Positions 24,701 through 33,135 of a stretch of 64,000 bases of DNA are shown piece by piece (the stretch's first letter is position 1; the number at the start of each line of letters is the position of its first letter). Made by a program: the position numbers and the translations under genes. The DNA is from BOG-1155 sp050012495. Lineage in GTDB: Bacteria > Desulfobacterota > Syntrophorhabdia > Syntrophorhabdales > WCHB1-27. The notes under the pieces are model-generated. The model did no database searches, was not told the origin of the DNA, and saw only the letters and a list, made by a program, of their open reading frames with translations. The stretch spans positions 1 to 64,000 of the forward strand of contig JBEKHB010000005.1 in the NCBI GenBank assembly GCA_050012495.1, in the 5' to 3' direction.

Positions 24701-27271
24701 CTAAACAGCCGCCCCCTCTTGAGGAGGGGTTCTTTCAAAGGTGTAGTTCCCCTTCATGAACGCCTGCACGTACCAGTCAACGATGTTGTCGCTATACATG
24801 ACCGCGTCGAGCTGGCGAGAACAGCACATGAGCCGCCCCAGGTAGTCCAGTCTTTCTTCCATATCCCGGTCTTCGTATTTCATGAGCCGGGCCTGCAGCC
24901 AGTCCCCTTTTATCTCCACCTCGAAATCCAGGTTCTTCAACACCGCGGCGATGAACCGGACCCTGCGGGACCTTCTTTCCGAGCTGGACCCGCCTCCCAT
25001 GAATTGGAACGTGACATAGTTGTTGTTCTTCACTTCCGAGCAATAGGCATCGACCGTGCTGAAATGATAAGCCAAACGGGAGCTGAAGTTCATATACTCA
25101 GAGGAGATGAGGGCGTAGCTTTTTTCACCGAGAGGCGTACCGTAGCGACCGGCATCTGATAACGTGTTGAGCATGACGGAGGCAAAACCCTTTAAGTCAA
25201 CCTCGCCAACCCTTTTCCGGCACGCGTCGGGATGGGTGACTCCCCTCCACAGGGCTTTCATCGGGCGGGAGGTGATTTCTTCATGCCGGACATCACCGGC
25301 TTTCTCCTGGGAGGACAGGCCGCCGCCCAGGTCGATGATGTAGAGATTGGTGGCGAAATCAGTGATAAGCCTTCTGGCGGGCTCGGCCGAAGATCGTTCG
25401 AATTCATGAAGATGGAACATCTCTTCGATGGCGACCTGGTGAATAAAGCGGGTGAGGTCATGGAAGGTCCGGCAATTCTCGAGTTTAAAGGACTCCATGC
25501 TGTTATCCCATAAATTGAGCGTCGCCGTGAGCGAGAGAAACTGCTCCACTTTGTTGAGCATAGGGCTCTTCTTGCGTACATCCTCCTCCTTCTTTTCCTC
25601 GCTCACGATCAATTCCTCCACCGCCTCATCGTAGACCCTGTTGCGATAGGCGTCTACCGTTACTACCTGGCCGGGCTTCAGCAGATCCGTAGCCCCCTTC
25701 GCATCGACGATGGTGGGTACCTGAGCTTCCCTGGCCAGGGAAGCCATGTGGCCGGCTACATTTCCGGTCTCGGCGATGATCGCTGCAGCTTGATCCATGA
25801 CCGTGACGTATTTGGTGTTGGTGTTCTTGACGACCAGTACACCGCCGGCGGGGAATGTGTACAAATCTTCGTCCCCGGATACGATGTGAACCGGGCCGAA
25901 CCCGATCCCCGGGGCAGCAACCACACCCCAGTCGATCAGGACCCGTGCATAGGGATAGCTGTGAGCGTCTTCTTTTTTTTTCGTTGGAACCGAGGATATC
26001 TTTAAGGGGCGGGTTTGGAGGATATAGACCTTTCCTTCGGCATCGATCGCCCATTCGATATCGCGGGGATTCTGGTAATGCGCTTCGAGCAGGAGGCAGT
26101 GCTGAAAAAGTTCCTGTATCTCTTCCTCCCGAAGGCATGGTTGCCACTGCAGCTCATCTGCGACAGGGACCTCACTGACGCCCCCTGACCCCTCACAAAA
26201 AAGCATGGTCTCCTGTCTGGGATTCCGCCTCTCCAGCACAAGACCATTTTCCCGGGAAACCACATACACGTTCGGACTATCGTGTTCTACAACGAGTTCC
26301 CCAAGTCCCCATTTGGCGCTGATGATCACGACGTTTCGGTTGACATTGTTGGGATCCTGCGAGTATATCACCCCGCTGGCTTTGGCACAGATCATGGTCT
26401 GGCAGGCCACGGCCATGGGGATGTCTTCCTCGTTGAATCCCTTTTCTTTCCAGTAAAAGATCGCTTGGGGAGTGAATTTACTTGCCAGGATTTCTGTGTA
26501 AGTGGTAAGCAGGCGGTCGGGGGGAACGTTGAGCGCCGTGGCATATTGTCCCGCAAAACTCGTATCCGCGTCTTCCCCGATTGCGCTGCTCCGGACCGAG
26601 ATCAAAATTTCCGCGCCTTCCGAGGCGGCCAGCCGGGCATAACCGCGGATAATCGCCTCCTCCAATTCCTCGGGCATCGGCGTCGTAAGAATCGCCTCCC
26701 GGATTTCCCGGCTGATCTGCTGCAGGGCCTGTGGATCGTGAATATTCAGGGAGGCTAATCGTTTCTTGATCTCTTTCCCGAGCACCTGTTTTTCGATGAA
26801 GATTTTGTAAGCATACGTGGAAATGGCAAAGCCTTCCGGCACAGGGAGGTTCAGACGGTTGCGCATTTCTCCAAGATTGGCGTTCTTCCCCCCCACTATC
26901 TCCCCCATCCCCCCGGTAATCTCTTTAAATGGAATGGTCAAGGGCGCGGGCTGGATTTCTCGCACGCCGAAGAGCTTATGCTGTATCCCGCGGTCGATCT
27001 CTTCAAAAACACGGTACAAGGAACCGTAGCGGTTGGGAACGATGCTGTTTAGGCCCCCGATCATTTCACTTACGTTTTCCCGTATCTTGTTATAACTGTC
27101 CCGGATATACTGGCGGTCGAAGGCGTAATCTTTCCGCCAGTATTTGTCACCCACATCTCCCATCACCTCCAGGGCGGCGTTATTTGCCCGAAGGAGTGCC
27201 TGAAAGGATTGAAAACGCTCCTTAAGGGTCGGCAGCTTCCCCTTTTTAAGATGTTTGAGAAAATTTAACAT
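24701..27271 (-). CDS. PEP/pyruvate-binding domain protein lacking the PEP-synthase barrel
   Basis: An 856-residue protein. After a helical N-terminus of about 125 residues comes the ATP-grasp pyruvate/phosphate-dikinase N-domain (PFKEITGGMGEIVGGKNANLGEM near 127, ISVRSSAIGEDADTSFAGQY near 225). A swivelling phosphohistidine domain follows (TGNVAGHMASLAREAQVPTI near 505, with the catalytic His). The C-terminal 300 residues do not look like the PEP-utilising TIM barrel, so ordinary PEP synthase activity is unlikely; the partner or acceptor is unknown. Transcribed against the island's other genes. Confidence 0.8.
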   Translation of the reverse strand: MLNFLKHLKKGKLPTLKERFQSFQALLRANNAALEVMGDVGDKYWRKDYAFDRQYIRDSYNKIRENVSEMIGGLNSIVPNRYGSLYRVFEEIDRGIQHKLFGVREIQPAPLTIPFKEITGGMGEIVGGKNANLGEMRNRLNLPVPEGFAISTYAYKIFIEKQVLGKEIKKRLASLNIHDPQALQQISREIREAILTTPMPEELEEAIIRGYARLAASEGAEILISVRSSAIGEDADTSFAGQYATALNVPPDRLLTTYTEILASKFTPQAIFYWKEKGFNEEDIPMAVACQTMICAKASGVIYSQDPNNVNRNVVIISAKWGLGELVVEHDSPNVYVVSRENGLVLERRNPRQETMLFCEGSGGVSEVPVADELQWQPCLREEEIQELFQHCLLLEAHYQNPRDIEWAIDAEGKVYILQTRPLKISSVPTKKKEDAHSYPYARVLIDWGVVAAPGIGFGPVHIVSGDEDLYTFPAGGVLVVKNTNTKYVTVMDQAAAIIAETGNVAGHMASLAREAQVPTIVDAKGATDLLKPGQVVTVDAYRNRVYDEAVEELIVSEEKKEEDVRKKSPMLNKVEQFLSLTATLNLWDNSMESFKLENCRTFHDLTRFIHQVAIEEMFHLHEFERSSAEPARRLITDFATNLYIIDLGGGLSSQEKAGDVRHEEITSRPMKALWRGVTHPDACRKRVGEVDLKGFASVMLNTLSDAGRYGTPLGEKSYALISSEYMNFSSRLAYHFSTVDAYCSEVKNNNYVTFQFMGGGSSSERRSRRVRFIAAVLKNLDFEVEIKGDWLQARLMKYEDRDMEERLDYLGRLMCCSRQLDAVMYSDNIVDWYVQAFMKGNYTFERTPPQEGAAV

Positions 27272-27723
27272 TGAACGTTCTTAAACCCTTGCTCCGTCGG
27301 CACGTGTCGCACACGCTGCTTCTCTCCCATCCGCTTTCCATGAGACCTTTTGACTGCAAATATAAGAGTAGGGAGACTCTTCTATTATTTCACAGAGGTA
27401 TTCCGGAATCAAGAAGGGTTAATCGGGGAGGGCCTGCGAAGCCTTTGGAATTCAAGGAGGAAATCTGAACCTTCCCGGCATGGGGCGAAAAGCGAAGAGA
27501 AACTTATGGAAACGATAATAATTAATGAGTTGACTTATTATCGCTGGCAGAACAGAATATGAACAATTACGAAGTCTTGACATTTCTGCTCGTGGGAGCG
27601 GACTCCCAGGCTTTCACCGCCATTTTATCGCCGGGGAATCCTTGGAAGGCATGGCAGGTCCTTTGATTGCCGGCTTCTGCAAAGTATGAAAGCATCAGGT
27701 TCACGCCGTCGAAGGGGAAGAGA
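27272..27723 (+). other. Non-coding region with island promoter copy 2
   Basis: A 452-bp gap between two divergent genes. It carries the second conserved promoter module at 27503-27560 and a GAAGGGGA ribosome-binding site before ATG 27724. The remainder shows no convincing coding sequence; a 35-codon frame from 27559 lacks a ribosome-binding site. Confidence 0.6.
27503..27560 (+). promoter_or_regulatory. Island promoter module, copy 2 (kinase-like gene)
   Basis: TTAT (27504-27507), N7, ATAA (27515-27518), 11 bases (TAATTAATGAG), TTGACT (27530-27535), then GAATAT (27555-27560) after 19 bases. The spacing between operator and -35 box is identical to the other three copies. It faces the cytidylate-kinase-like gene at 27724. 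Confidence 0.72.
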
Positions 27724-28563
27724 ATGACGATAATAGCGATATCCAGATTCACGGGAAGTGGCGGCGAGAAGCTTGCAAAGTGCCTTTCTGAAGAGCTTTC
27801 TATCCCGGCTGTGAGCCGCGAGGTGACCACACAGGTGGCGAACCAGTTCGGCATAACCGAGGCCGTCCTGTGGCAGCAGCTTGAAAAGACCAAAGGACTA
27901 TTCAGCGGGCCCTCACCCGAGCGCCGCCTGTATCTGGCGGCGCTGCAACTTGCTCTCGCAAAAAAGGCCCAGGAAGGCCCCTTTGTCTATCACGGCCTGG
28001 CGGGCCATTTTCTTCTCAAGGGTATTCCTCAGATCCTCAAGGTCGGCATTGTCGCGCCTCTCGAGTACCGGGCCCGGAGGCTGATGGAGCAGAAAAACAT
28101 TAGCCTCGAAGAAGCAATCCGCTCAACTCAAAGATGGGACGAGCGACGCAGCAACTGGGTGCGCTTCCTCTACAATGTGGAATGGCTCAATCCCACCTTA
28201 TACGACCTCGTCATCAATATTGCCCACCTGAGTGTGAACAGCGCCTGCCAGGTGGTTATATGCGCTTTGAAGCAGGAGGAATTTGGAGAGCTGCCGGAGA
28301 CGCAAAGCCTGATAGAGGATTTTGTCCTTGCGAGCAGGGTCAAGTTTCTCCTGGCTGCCGACGAGCGGACCAAGGGGCTTGAACTGGAGGTCGAGGCGAA
28401 AAAAGGTGTGGTACGCATTACCGGCCGAATTCCGACGAGTGGGATTTTTGCGTGGCAGGGGAAAGAAAGCACCAGGAGTGACCTCTACGAAGTAGCGAAA
28501 GCGGAGCAGGGTGTACAGAAGGTGCTGGTCTCGCTGGAAGGAACGGCAATTCCCCTCGAGTAG
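27724..28563 (+). CDS. Cytidylate-kinase-like protein with C-terminal BON-like domain
   Basis: A 279-residue protein. The N-terminus MTIIAISRFTGSGGEKLA matches the P-loop-like GSGG of the cytidylate kinase-like family, followed by the helical kinase lid region with YRARRLMEQKN and TQRWDERRSNWVRFLYN. From about residue 222 a BON-like fold follows (LEVEAKKGVVRITGRIP...VQKVLVSLEG). It probably acts as a regulatory or sensory protein rather than in CMP synthesis. ATG 27724 has a clear ribosome-binding site; the frame is open from TTG 27667. The substrate is unknown. Confidence 0.75.
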   Translation: MTIIAISRFTGSGGEKLAKCLSEELSIPAVSREVTTQVANQFGITEAVLWQQLEKTKGLFSGPSPERRLYLAALQLALAKKAQEGPFVYHGLAGHFLLKGIPQILKVGIVAPLEYRARRLMEQKNISLEEAIRSTQRWDERRSNWVRFLYNVEWLNPTLYDLVINIAHLSVNSACQVVICALKQEEFGELPETQSLIEDFVLASRVKFLLAADERTKGLELEVEAKKGVVRITGRIPTSGIFAWQGKESTRSDLYEVAKAEQGVQKVLVSLEGTAIPLE

Positions 28564-28588
28564 CCGAGCAAAAGAGCCGGGTAGATTT

Positions 28589-28705
28589 TTATTCTGATCT
28601 GCGCACGTGACCGTTGGTGAGGGTCATAGAGAGTTTTTCATCTGCCGCGCTGAAACTGCTTTCCCCGGCTGCCGTACAAAAGACCCTCAGTTGATGCAGG
28701 TTCAT
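28589..28705 (-). pseudogene. Truncated 5' remnant of a second lysR gene
   Basis: The minus strand from ATG 28705 reads MNLHQLRVFCTAAGESSFSA, then ADEKLSMT, before drifting and stopping at 28589. The intact regulator at 39916-40803 starts MNLHQLRVFCAVAESQSFSA, then AAEKIHVT. The fragment therefore corresponds to the first 28 or so residues of the LysR helix-turn-helix. It lies 17 bases from promoter copy 3, just as the intact gene lies 27 bases from copy 4. It is too short to bind DNA as a LysR protein. Confidence 0.82.
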
Positions 28706-28722
28706 GTAAATCTTAAGCAAAA

Positions 28723-28783
28723 CTTATCGATATGATAAAAATTAATGAGTTGACTTATAATAGCAGCTCTATCATCCTATCAT
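28723..28783 (+). promoter_or_regulatory. Island promoter module, copy 3 (sat)
   Basis: TTATC-GATAT-GATAA at 28724-28738 is the most symmetrical of the four operators. Eleven bases (AAATTAATGAG) lead to TTGACT at 28750-28755. The -10 box is ambiguous: TCCTAT at 28775-28780 (19-base spacer) or TATCAT at 28778-28783. It faces sat. Confidence 0.75.
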
Positions 28784-28971
28784 CAAGATATTAATACATT
28801 GGAGAAGACAAAGCTGATCGGAGAAATGATGATTCCTCAAGAACCGGAGGGGGATAGACATTTCGGGGAAAGGAGGGGAGCGCTTTTTAATGAACATATT
28901 GTCGTGCGGATGGGTTCTTTAAACCGGACATTGAATGGAGCAACAGCCCCAACACATGGGGGGAAGGAGGA

Positions 28972-30234
28972 ATGAATATGAGCGAGATTGGTCATGGCGG
29001 CAAGGAGATCGTAGAACGCATCCTGGATCCGGGTAGTGCCGGGGCGAAGATTAAGGGGCTCAACAAAGTCCCTGTGCGGGAGCAGATGGCCGTAGAGGTC
29101 ATCGACATCGCGTATGGATTCTTTTCCCCGCTCCAGGGGTTCCTCGGCAAGAAAGATGTGGAGAGCGTGTGCAAGAAAATGCGTCTCGTGGACGGGACTG
29201 TCTGGTCCATCCCCATCGTCTTCGACATTTCCGACAAAGAGATCGCCGATTACGGGGTAAAAGAGGGTGAAACAGTCCTCCTTACCTACCTGGACAGCCC
29301 TGTCGCCATCTTCGAGGTGGAAGAGATTTACGAGTACAACAAACAAGAGATGGCAAAGGATGTCTACGGGACGAACGATGAGAAGCACCCAGGGGTCAAG
29401 CTTACCAATCAAATGAAAGACAAGTTTCTCGGCGGAAAGATCACGATGGTAAGCAAGCCGATTATCAACGAGCCGTTCACGGAATTCCTGTTGACGCCTC
29501 TTGCGATGAGAAAGAAGATCAAGGAGAAGGGGTGGGTACGTTCGGTTGCCCATCAGACCAGAAACGTGCCCCACACCGGACACGAATGGCTGATGAAAGG
29601 CGCCTGGCTGTCTGCGTATGGCGAACTGCCGGTCGAGAAGATGCTGGTGGGGGTGGTCGTCAACGCGATCATCGGGGACAAACGGCCGGGCGACTACATC
29701 GATGAGGCTATCGTTTTGTGTCACGATGTCTTAAGAAAGGCAGGATACTTCCGGGAAGATGTCCACCTGACCTCTATCTCCCTGTGGGATATGCGGTACG
29801 CCGGCCCTCGCGAAGCGGTTTTTCATGCGGCCCTGCGGGCTAATCTTGGCATCACCCACCACATGTTCGGCCGGGACCACGCAGGGGTGGGAACGTATTA
29901 CGACCCCTATGACGCCCATCGCATCTTCGACCAGTTTGATGAGAAGGACCTGAACATCAAGCCCGTGCGCGTGCTGGAATGGTGGTACTGCCCGGTATGC
30001 GCCGAGGTGACCTACATGGGTCTCTGCAATCACAAGGAGAAAGCCCAGAACTTCAGCGGCACCCTCATTCGCAGCATCATCCAGGATGGCGTCAAGCCGC
30101 CCAGACTGATCTTCCGGCCCGAGGTCTTTGATCTCATAGAGGAATGCGCCACGAAGTACGGCATGGGTTCCGCGTATGTCACCAAAGAGTACCTGGCCAA
30201 CAGGAACCCGGTGTTCACTTTTCCGAAGCTTTGA
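28972..30234 (+). CDS. sat: Sulfate adenylyltransferase (dissimilatory ATP sulfurylase)
   Basis: Sat, 420 residues, converts sulfate and ATP to APS and pyrophosphate in the cytoplasm, the first step of sulfate reduction. The nucleotide-binding HQTRNVPHTGHEWLM near residue 193 and FGRDHAGVGTYYDPYDAHRIF near 299 are intact. A cysteine pair CPVC near 343 is typical of the homo-oligomeric dissimilatory type. GGAAGGAGG precedes ATG 28972. It leads a probable sat-small protein-aprBA transcription unit. Confidence 0.96.
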   Translation: MNMSEIGHGGKEIVERILDPGSAGAKIKGLNKVPVREQMAVEVIDIAYGFFSPLQGFLGKKDVESVCKKMRLVDGTVWSIPIVFDISDKEIADYGVKEGETVLLTYLDSPVAIFEVEEIYEYNKQEMAKDVYGTNDEKHPGVKLTNQMKDKFLGGKITMVSKPIINEPFTEFLLTPLAMRKKIKEKGWVRSVAHQTRNVPHTGHEWLMKGAWLSAYGELPVEKMLVGVVVNAIIGDKRPGDYIDEAIVLCHDVLRKAGYFREDVHLTSISLWDMRYAGPREAVFHAALRANLGITHHMFGRDHAGVGTYYDPYDAHRIFDQFDEKDLNIKPVRVLEWWYCPVCAEVTYMGLCNHKEKAQNFSGTLIRSIIQDGVKPPRLIFRPEVFDLIEECATKYGMGSAYVTKEYLANRNPVFTFPKL

Positions 30235-30260
30235 TCTAATGCCACAAGAGGAGGGAGAAG

Positions 30261-30551
30261 ATGGCTGAAACATTTCCGATCAATATCTGGATCAACGAGG
30301 AAAGATATCAGAAACTGCAGGAAGCGGGCTTAGGGGGGATGGCCCAGGAAATGCTTGCCGGGCTCAAGGTCCTGCGGGTTCCCACCACAGCGGAGCAGCG
30401 GGATGGCATTCTGAAGAAATATCCGACGGCCAAGTACGACAGCGCCACCACCAAGAGCATCGAACTCCTGCCCAGGGATGCAAAGGACAGCATCTTCAGC
30501 CTGATTGTCAAGAGAAAAACCATAGATGTGATTGGGGAGTTTCTCACATGA
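30261..30551 (+). CDS. Small protein of unknown function between sat and aprB
   Basis: A 96-residue soluble protein with no signal peptide, membrane segment or cysteines. GAGGAGGGAG lies just ahead of ATG 30261, and the gene is in line with sat (26 bp gap), so it is very probably expressed with it. I do not recognise a characterised family. The charged ends and a helical middle (residues 15-36) suggest a small binding partner, possibly of Sat or AprBA; this is inference from position alone. Confidence 0.7.
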   Translation: MAETFPINIWINEERYQKLQEAGLGGMAQEMLAGLKVLRVPTTAEQRDGILKKYPTAKYDSATTKSIELLPRDAKDSIFSLIVKRKTIDVIGEFLT

Positions 30552-30699
30552 TGGAAGGGCGATACACGAGCGGGTCGTGACGGATGAAGGGGCTCGCTTT
30601 CAGGCGATCCCGAATAAGGAGGTGGGGTCACGAAACGAGAACGCAGACAAAGAGATGAGCAAAGACGTAGTTCAACATCTTTCTAATAGGAGGGAGATA

Positions 30700-31143
30700 A
30701 TGCCAAGCTATGTAATTATGGAGAAATGCGACGGATGCAAAGGACAGGACAAGACGGCCTGCCAGCACATCTGCCCCAACGACCTGATGGTCCTCAACAA
30801 AGAGACCATGAAAGCGTACAACCGGGCCCCCGAGATGTGCTGGGAATGTTACAGTTGCGTGAAGCTTTGCCCACAGCAGTCGATCGACGTCCGCGGCTAC
30901 GCGGACTTTACTCCCCTCGGAGCTTCGGCGGTGCCTCTGCGCAGTTCCGACTCCATTATGTGGACGGTCAAGTTCCGTAACGGCATGATCAAGCGGTTCA
31001 AGTTCCCTACCAGGACCACACCCGAGGGTTCCGCACAACCGGACGGCGGGTGGGAGACCGGTTCGGACGACCTGAAGAGCCACATCCTTTTTTCCGAGCC
31101 CGGCTCTTTGGGTGTCGACATACCTACGCTCAAGACAAAATAA
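30700..31143 (+). CDS. aprB: Adenylylsulfate reductase beta subunit
   Basis: AprB, 147 residues, the iron-sulfur electron-entry subunit of APS reductase. Two 4Fe-4S sites are visible in CDGCKGQDKTACQHICPNDL near residue 10 and CWECYSCVKLCPQQSIDVRG near 47. The C-terminal segment wraps AprA in known structures. ATG 30700 with TAGGAGGGA upstream gives the standard start MPSYV; the frame is open further upstream. Confidence 0.96.
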   Translation: MPSYVIMEKCDGCKGQDKTACQHICPNDLMVLNKETMKAYNRAPEMCWECYSCVKLCPQQSIDVRGYADFTPLGASAVPLRSSDSIMWTVKFRNGMIKRFKFPTRTTPEGSAQPDGGWETGSDDLKSHILFSEPGSLGVDIPTLKTK

Positions 31144-31165
31144 ATGATCCTAAGGAGGAATCTCT

Positions 31166-33049
31166 ATGCAGCCTTTTGAAACTGTTGAGGTAACGACAGA
31201 TCTCTTGATCTGCGGCGGAGGCATGGCTGCCTGCGGTGCAGCCGTGGAGGCGGCCTACTGGGCGAAGAAAAAGGGCCTCAAAGTCACGCTCGTCGACAAG
31301 GCCGCCATGGATCGAAGCGGCGCGGTCGCCATGGGCCTATCGGCCTTGAACCAGTACGTGGGCGTTGCCGAGGGCGACAATACGCCGGAAGAGTATGTGG
31401 ACTATGTGAGGCAGGACCTCATGGGCATAACCCGGGAAGACCTCGTCTACGACATTGCCCGCCACGTCGATTCGACCGTCCATCTCTTCGAGAAATGGGG
31501 ACTCCCCATCTGGAAGGGCGCCGACGGCAAGTATGTGCATGAAGGCCGGTGGCAGCTCATGATCAATGGCGAATCCTATAAGATCGTGGTCGCGGAAGCG
31601 GCCAAGAATGCCCTGGGGATGGAAAACATTTACGAGCGGGTATTCATCGTCGAGCCCCTGATGGACGGCGACAAGATTGCCGGCGCTGTCGGATTCAGCA
31701 CCAGGGAGAACAAGTTCTACGTATTTAAGGCCAAGGCCGTGCTCGCGGCCATGGGCGGCGCCGTCCACGTGTTCCGTCCCCGGTCCGTCGGCGAGGGCGC
31801 GGGCAGGTCCTGGTATCCGCCCTTCAACTCCGGCTCCAGCGCCTACTTTACGATCAAGGCAGGCGCCGAGATGACCTGCCAGGAAGTCCGCTTCATCCCG
31901 GTCAGGTTCAAGGATGCCTACGGTCCCGTCGGCGCGTGGTTCCTTCTGTTCAAGTCGAGGGCGACGAATGCGCTCGGGGAAGACTACATGGTTACCCATA
32001 CGGACGAGCTCCAGAAGTGGGCCCCCTACGGTCTGGGGAAGCCAATCCCGGCCAACCTGAGAAACTGGCTCGGCATGATGGACCTGTCGGCAGGCAAAGG
32101 GCCGATCTACATGAGGACCGAGGAGGCCATACAGAAGATCGTGGCCGCTGCCGGCGACGAGAAGGCCGCAAAGAAGAAACTGAAGGAACTCGATTCCGAG
32201 GCGTGGGAAGACTTCCTCGATATGACCATCTCCCAGGCCATCCTATGGGCTTCACAGAACGTGCAGCCGGAAGAGAGGAGCTCCGAGATCATGCCCTGCG
32301 AGCCCTACTTCATAGGCTCCCACTCCGGCGCCTCGGGCGCATGGGTGAGCGGTCCTCCCGACGTGGCGCCTCCGGAGTACTTCTGGGGATACAACCGCAT
32401 GTGCACGACCAAAGGCCTCTTTGCGGCGGGCGACGGCTCCGGGGCTTCGAGCCACAAGTTCTCCGACGGCTCCCACGCAGAGGGAAGGATTGCGGCGAAG
32501 GCCGCCCTGGCTTACGCGGCCGACAACCCCACACAGCCGAATGTCGACGCAAAGACCGTCGAGGCCGTGAAAGAGCGGATTTTGAAGCCCCTTGGCCTCT
32601 TCGAAGAATTCAAGAATTTCACGGACAACCCGGACGTCAACCCCAACTACATCAAGCCGAAGAACTTCATGCTCAGGATGCAGAAAATCATGGATGAGTA
32701 CTGCGGGGGCGTCACGGCGAATTTCTCTACGAGCAAGAGCTACCTGGACAGGGGTCTTGAGCTTCTGACCTTCCTGAAGGAGGATGCGGAGAAACTGGCC
32801 GCTGCCGACCTGCACGAGCTGATGAGGGTCTGGGAGAACGTGCAGAGGATGTGGCAGGCAGAGGCACATATGAGATCCGTCCTCTTCCGCGAGGAGACGA
32901 GGTGGCCCGGGTATTATTTCCGGGCGGATTTCCCCGTTATGGACGAGAAGAACTGGCGCGTCTTCGTCAACTGCCGGTGGGATTCGAAAACCGATACGTG
33001 GGAGATGATGAAGAAACCCGTGCTCAATTTTATCACCGCAAAGAAGTAG
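31166..33049 (+). CDS. aprA: Adenylylsulfate reductase alpha subunit
   Basis: AprA, 627 residues, a flavoprotein that reduces APS to sulfite and AMP. The FAD-binding N-terminus DLLICGGGMAACGAAVEAAYWAKK is followed by the DRSGAVAMGLSALNQYVG substrate-pocket segment near 50 and the late FAD motif TKGLFAAGDGSGASSHKFSDGSHAEG near 413. It is somewhat shorter than many AprA proteins (about 650-660). Located 22 bp after aprB, with CTAAGGAGG upstream. Confidence 0.96.
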   Translation: MQPFETVEVTTDLLICGGGMAACGAAVEAAYWAKKKGLKVTLVDKAAMDRSGAVAMGLSALNQYVGVAEGDNTPEEYVDYVRQDLMGITREDLVYDIARHVDSTVHLFEKWGLPIWKGADGKYVHEGRWQLMINGESYKIVVAEAAKNALGMENIYERVFIVEPLMDGDKIAGAVGFSTRENKFYVFKAKAVLAAMGGAVHVFRPRSVGEGAGRSWYPPFNSGSSAYFTIKAGAEMTCQEVRFIPVRFKDAYGPVGAWFLLFKSRATNALGEDYMVTHTDELQKWAPYGLGKPIPANLRNWLGMMDLSAGKGPIYMRTEEAIQKIVAAAGDEKAAKKKLKELDSEAWEDFLDMTISQAILWASQNVQPEERSSEIMPCEPYFIGSHSGASGAWVSGPPDVAPPEYFWGYNRMCTTKGLFAAGDGSGASSHKFSDGSHAEGRIAAKAALAYAADNPTQPNVDAKTVEAVKERILKPLGLFEEFKNFTDNPDVNPNYIKPKNFMLRMQKIMDEYCGGVTANFSTSKSYLDRGLELLTFLKEDAEKLAAADLHELMRVWENVQRMWQAEAHMRSVLFREETRWPGYYFRADFPVMDEKNWRVFVNCRWDSKTDTWEMMKKPVLNFITAKK

Positions 33050-33082
33050 CGGGAAAACGGTAGCATTGTCGCAGGACAAAAG

Positions 33083-33113
33083 GGCTCCAGGCGCTCATCC
33101 GGTGCCTGGAGCC
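33083..33113 (+). terminator. Hairpin between aprA and qmoA
   Basis: GGCTCCAGGC (33083-33092) pairs with GCCTGGAGCC (33104-33113) and is followed by TATTCTT. It is a probable terminator or partial attenuator closing the sat-aprBA unit while letting some transcription reach qmoABC. The T tract is weak. Confidence 0.6.
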
Positions 33114-33135
33114 TATTCTTACGATGGAGAGTCCG

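Larger units (their letters stand above)
28564..28971 (+). other. Non-coding region ahead of sat
   Basis: A 408-bp gap holding a dead lysR 5' fragment on the minus strand (28589-28705), the third island promoter (28723-28783) and a leader of about 180 bases before sat, in which no coding frame or clear riboswitch was seen. Confidence 0.6.

Noticed and set aside
27575..27600. TTGACA downstream of promoter copy 2
   Set aside because: No acceptable -10 box at 15-19 bases.
27559..27666. 35-codon frame after promoter copy 2
   Set aside because: No ribosome-binding site, no recognisable motif, and the kinase-like gene explains the region.
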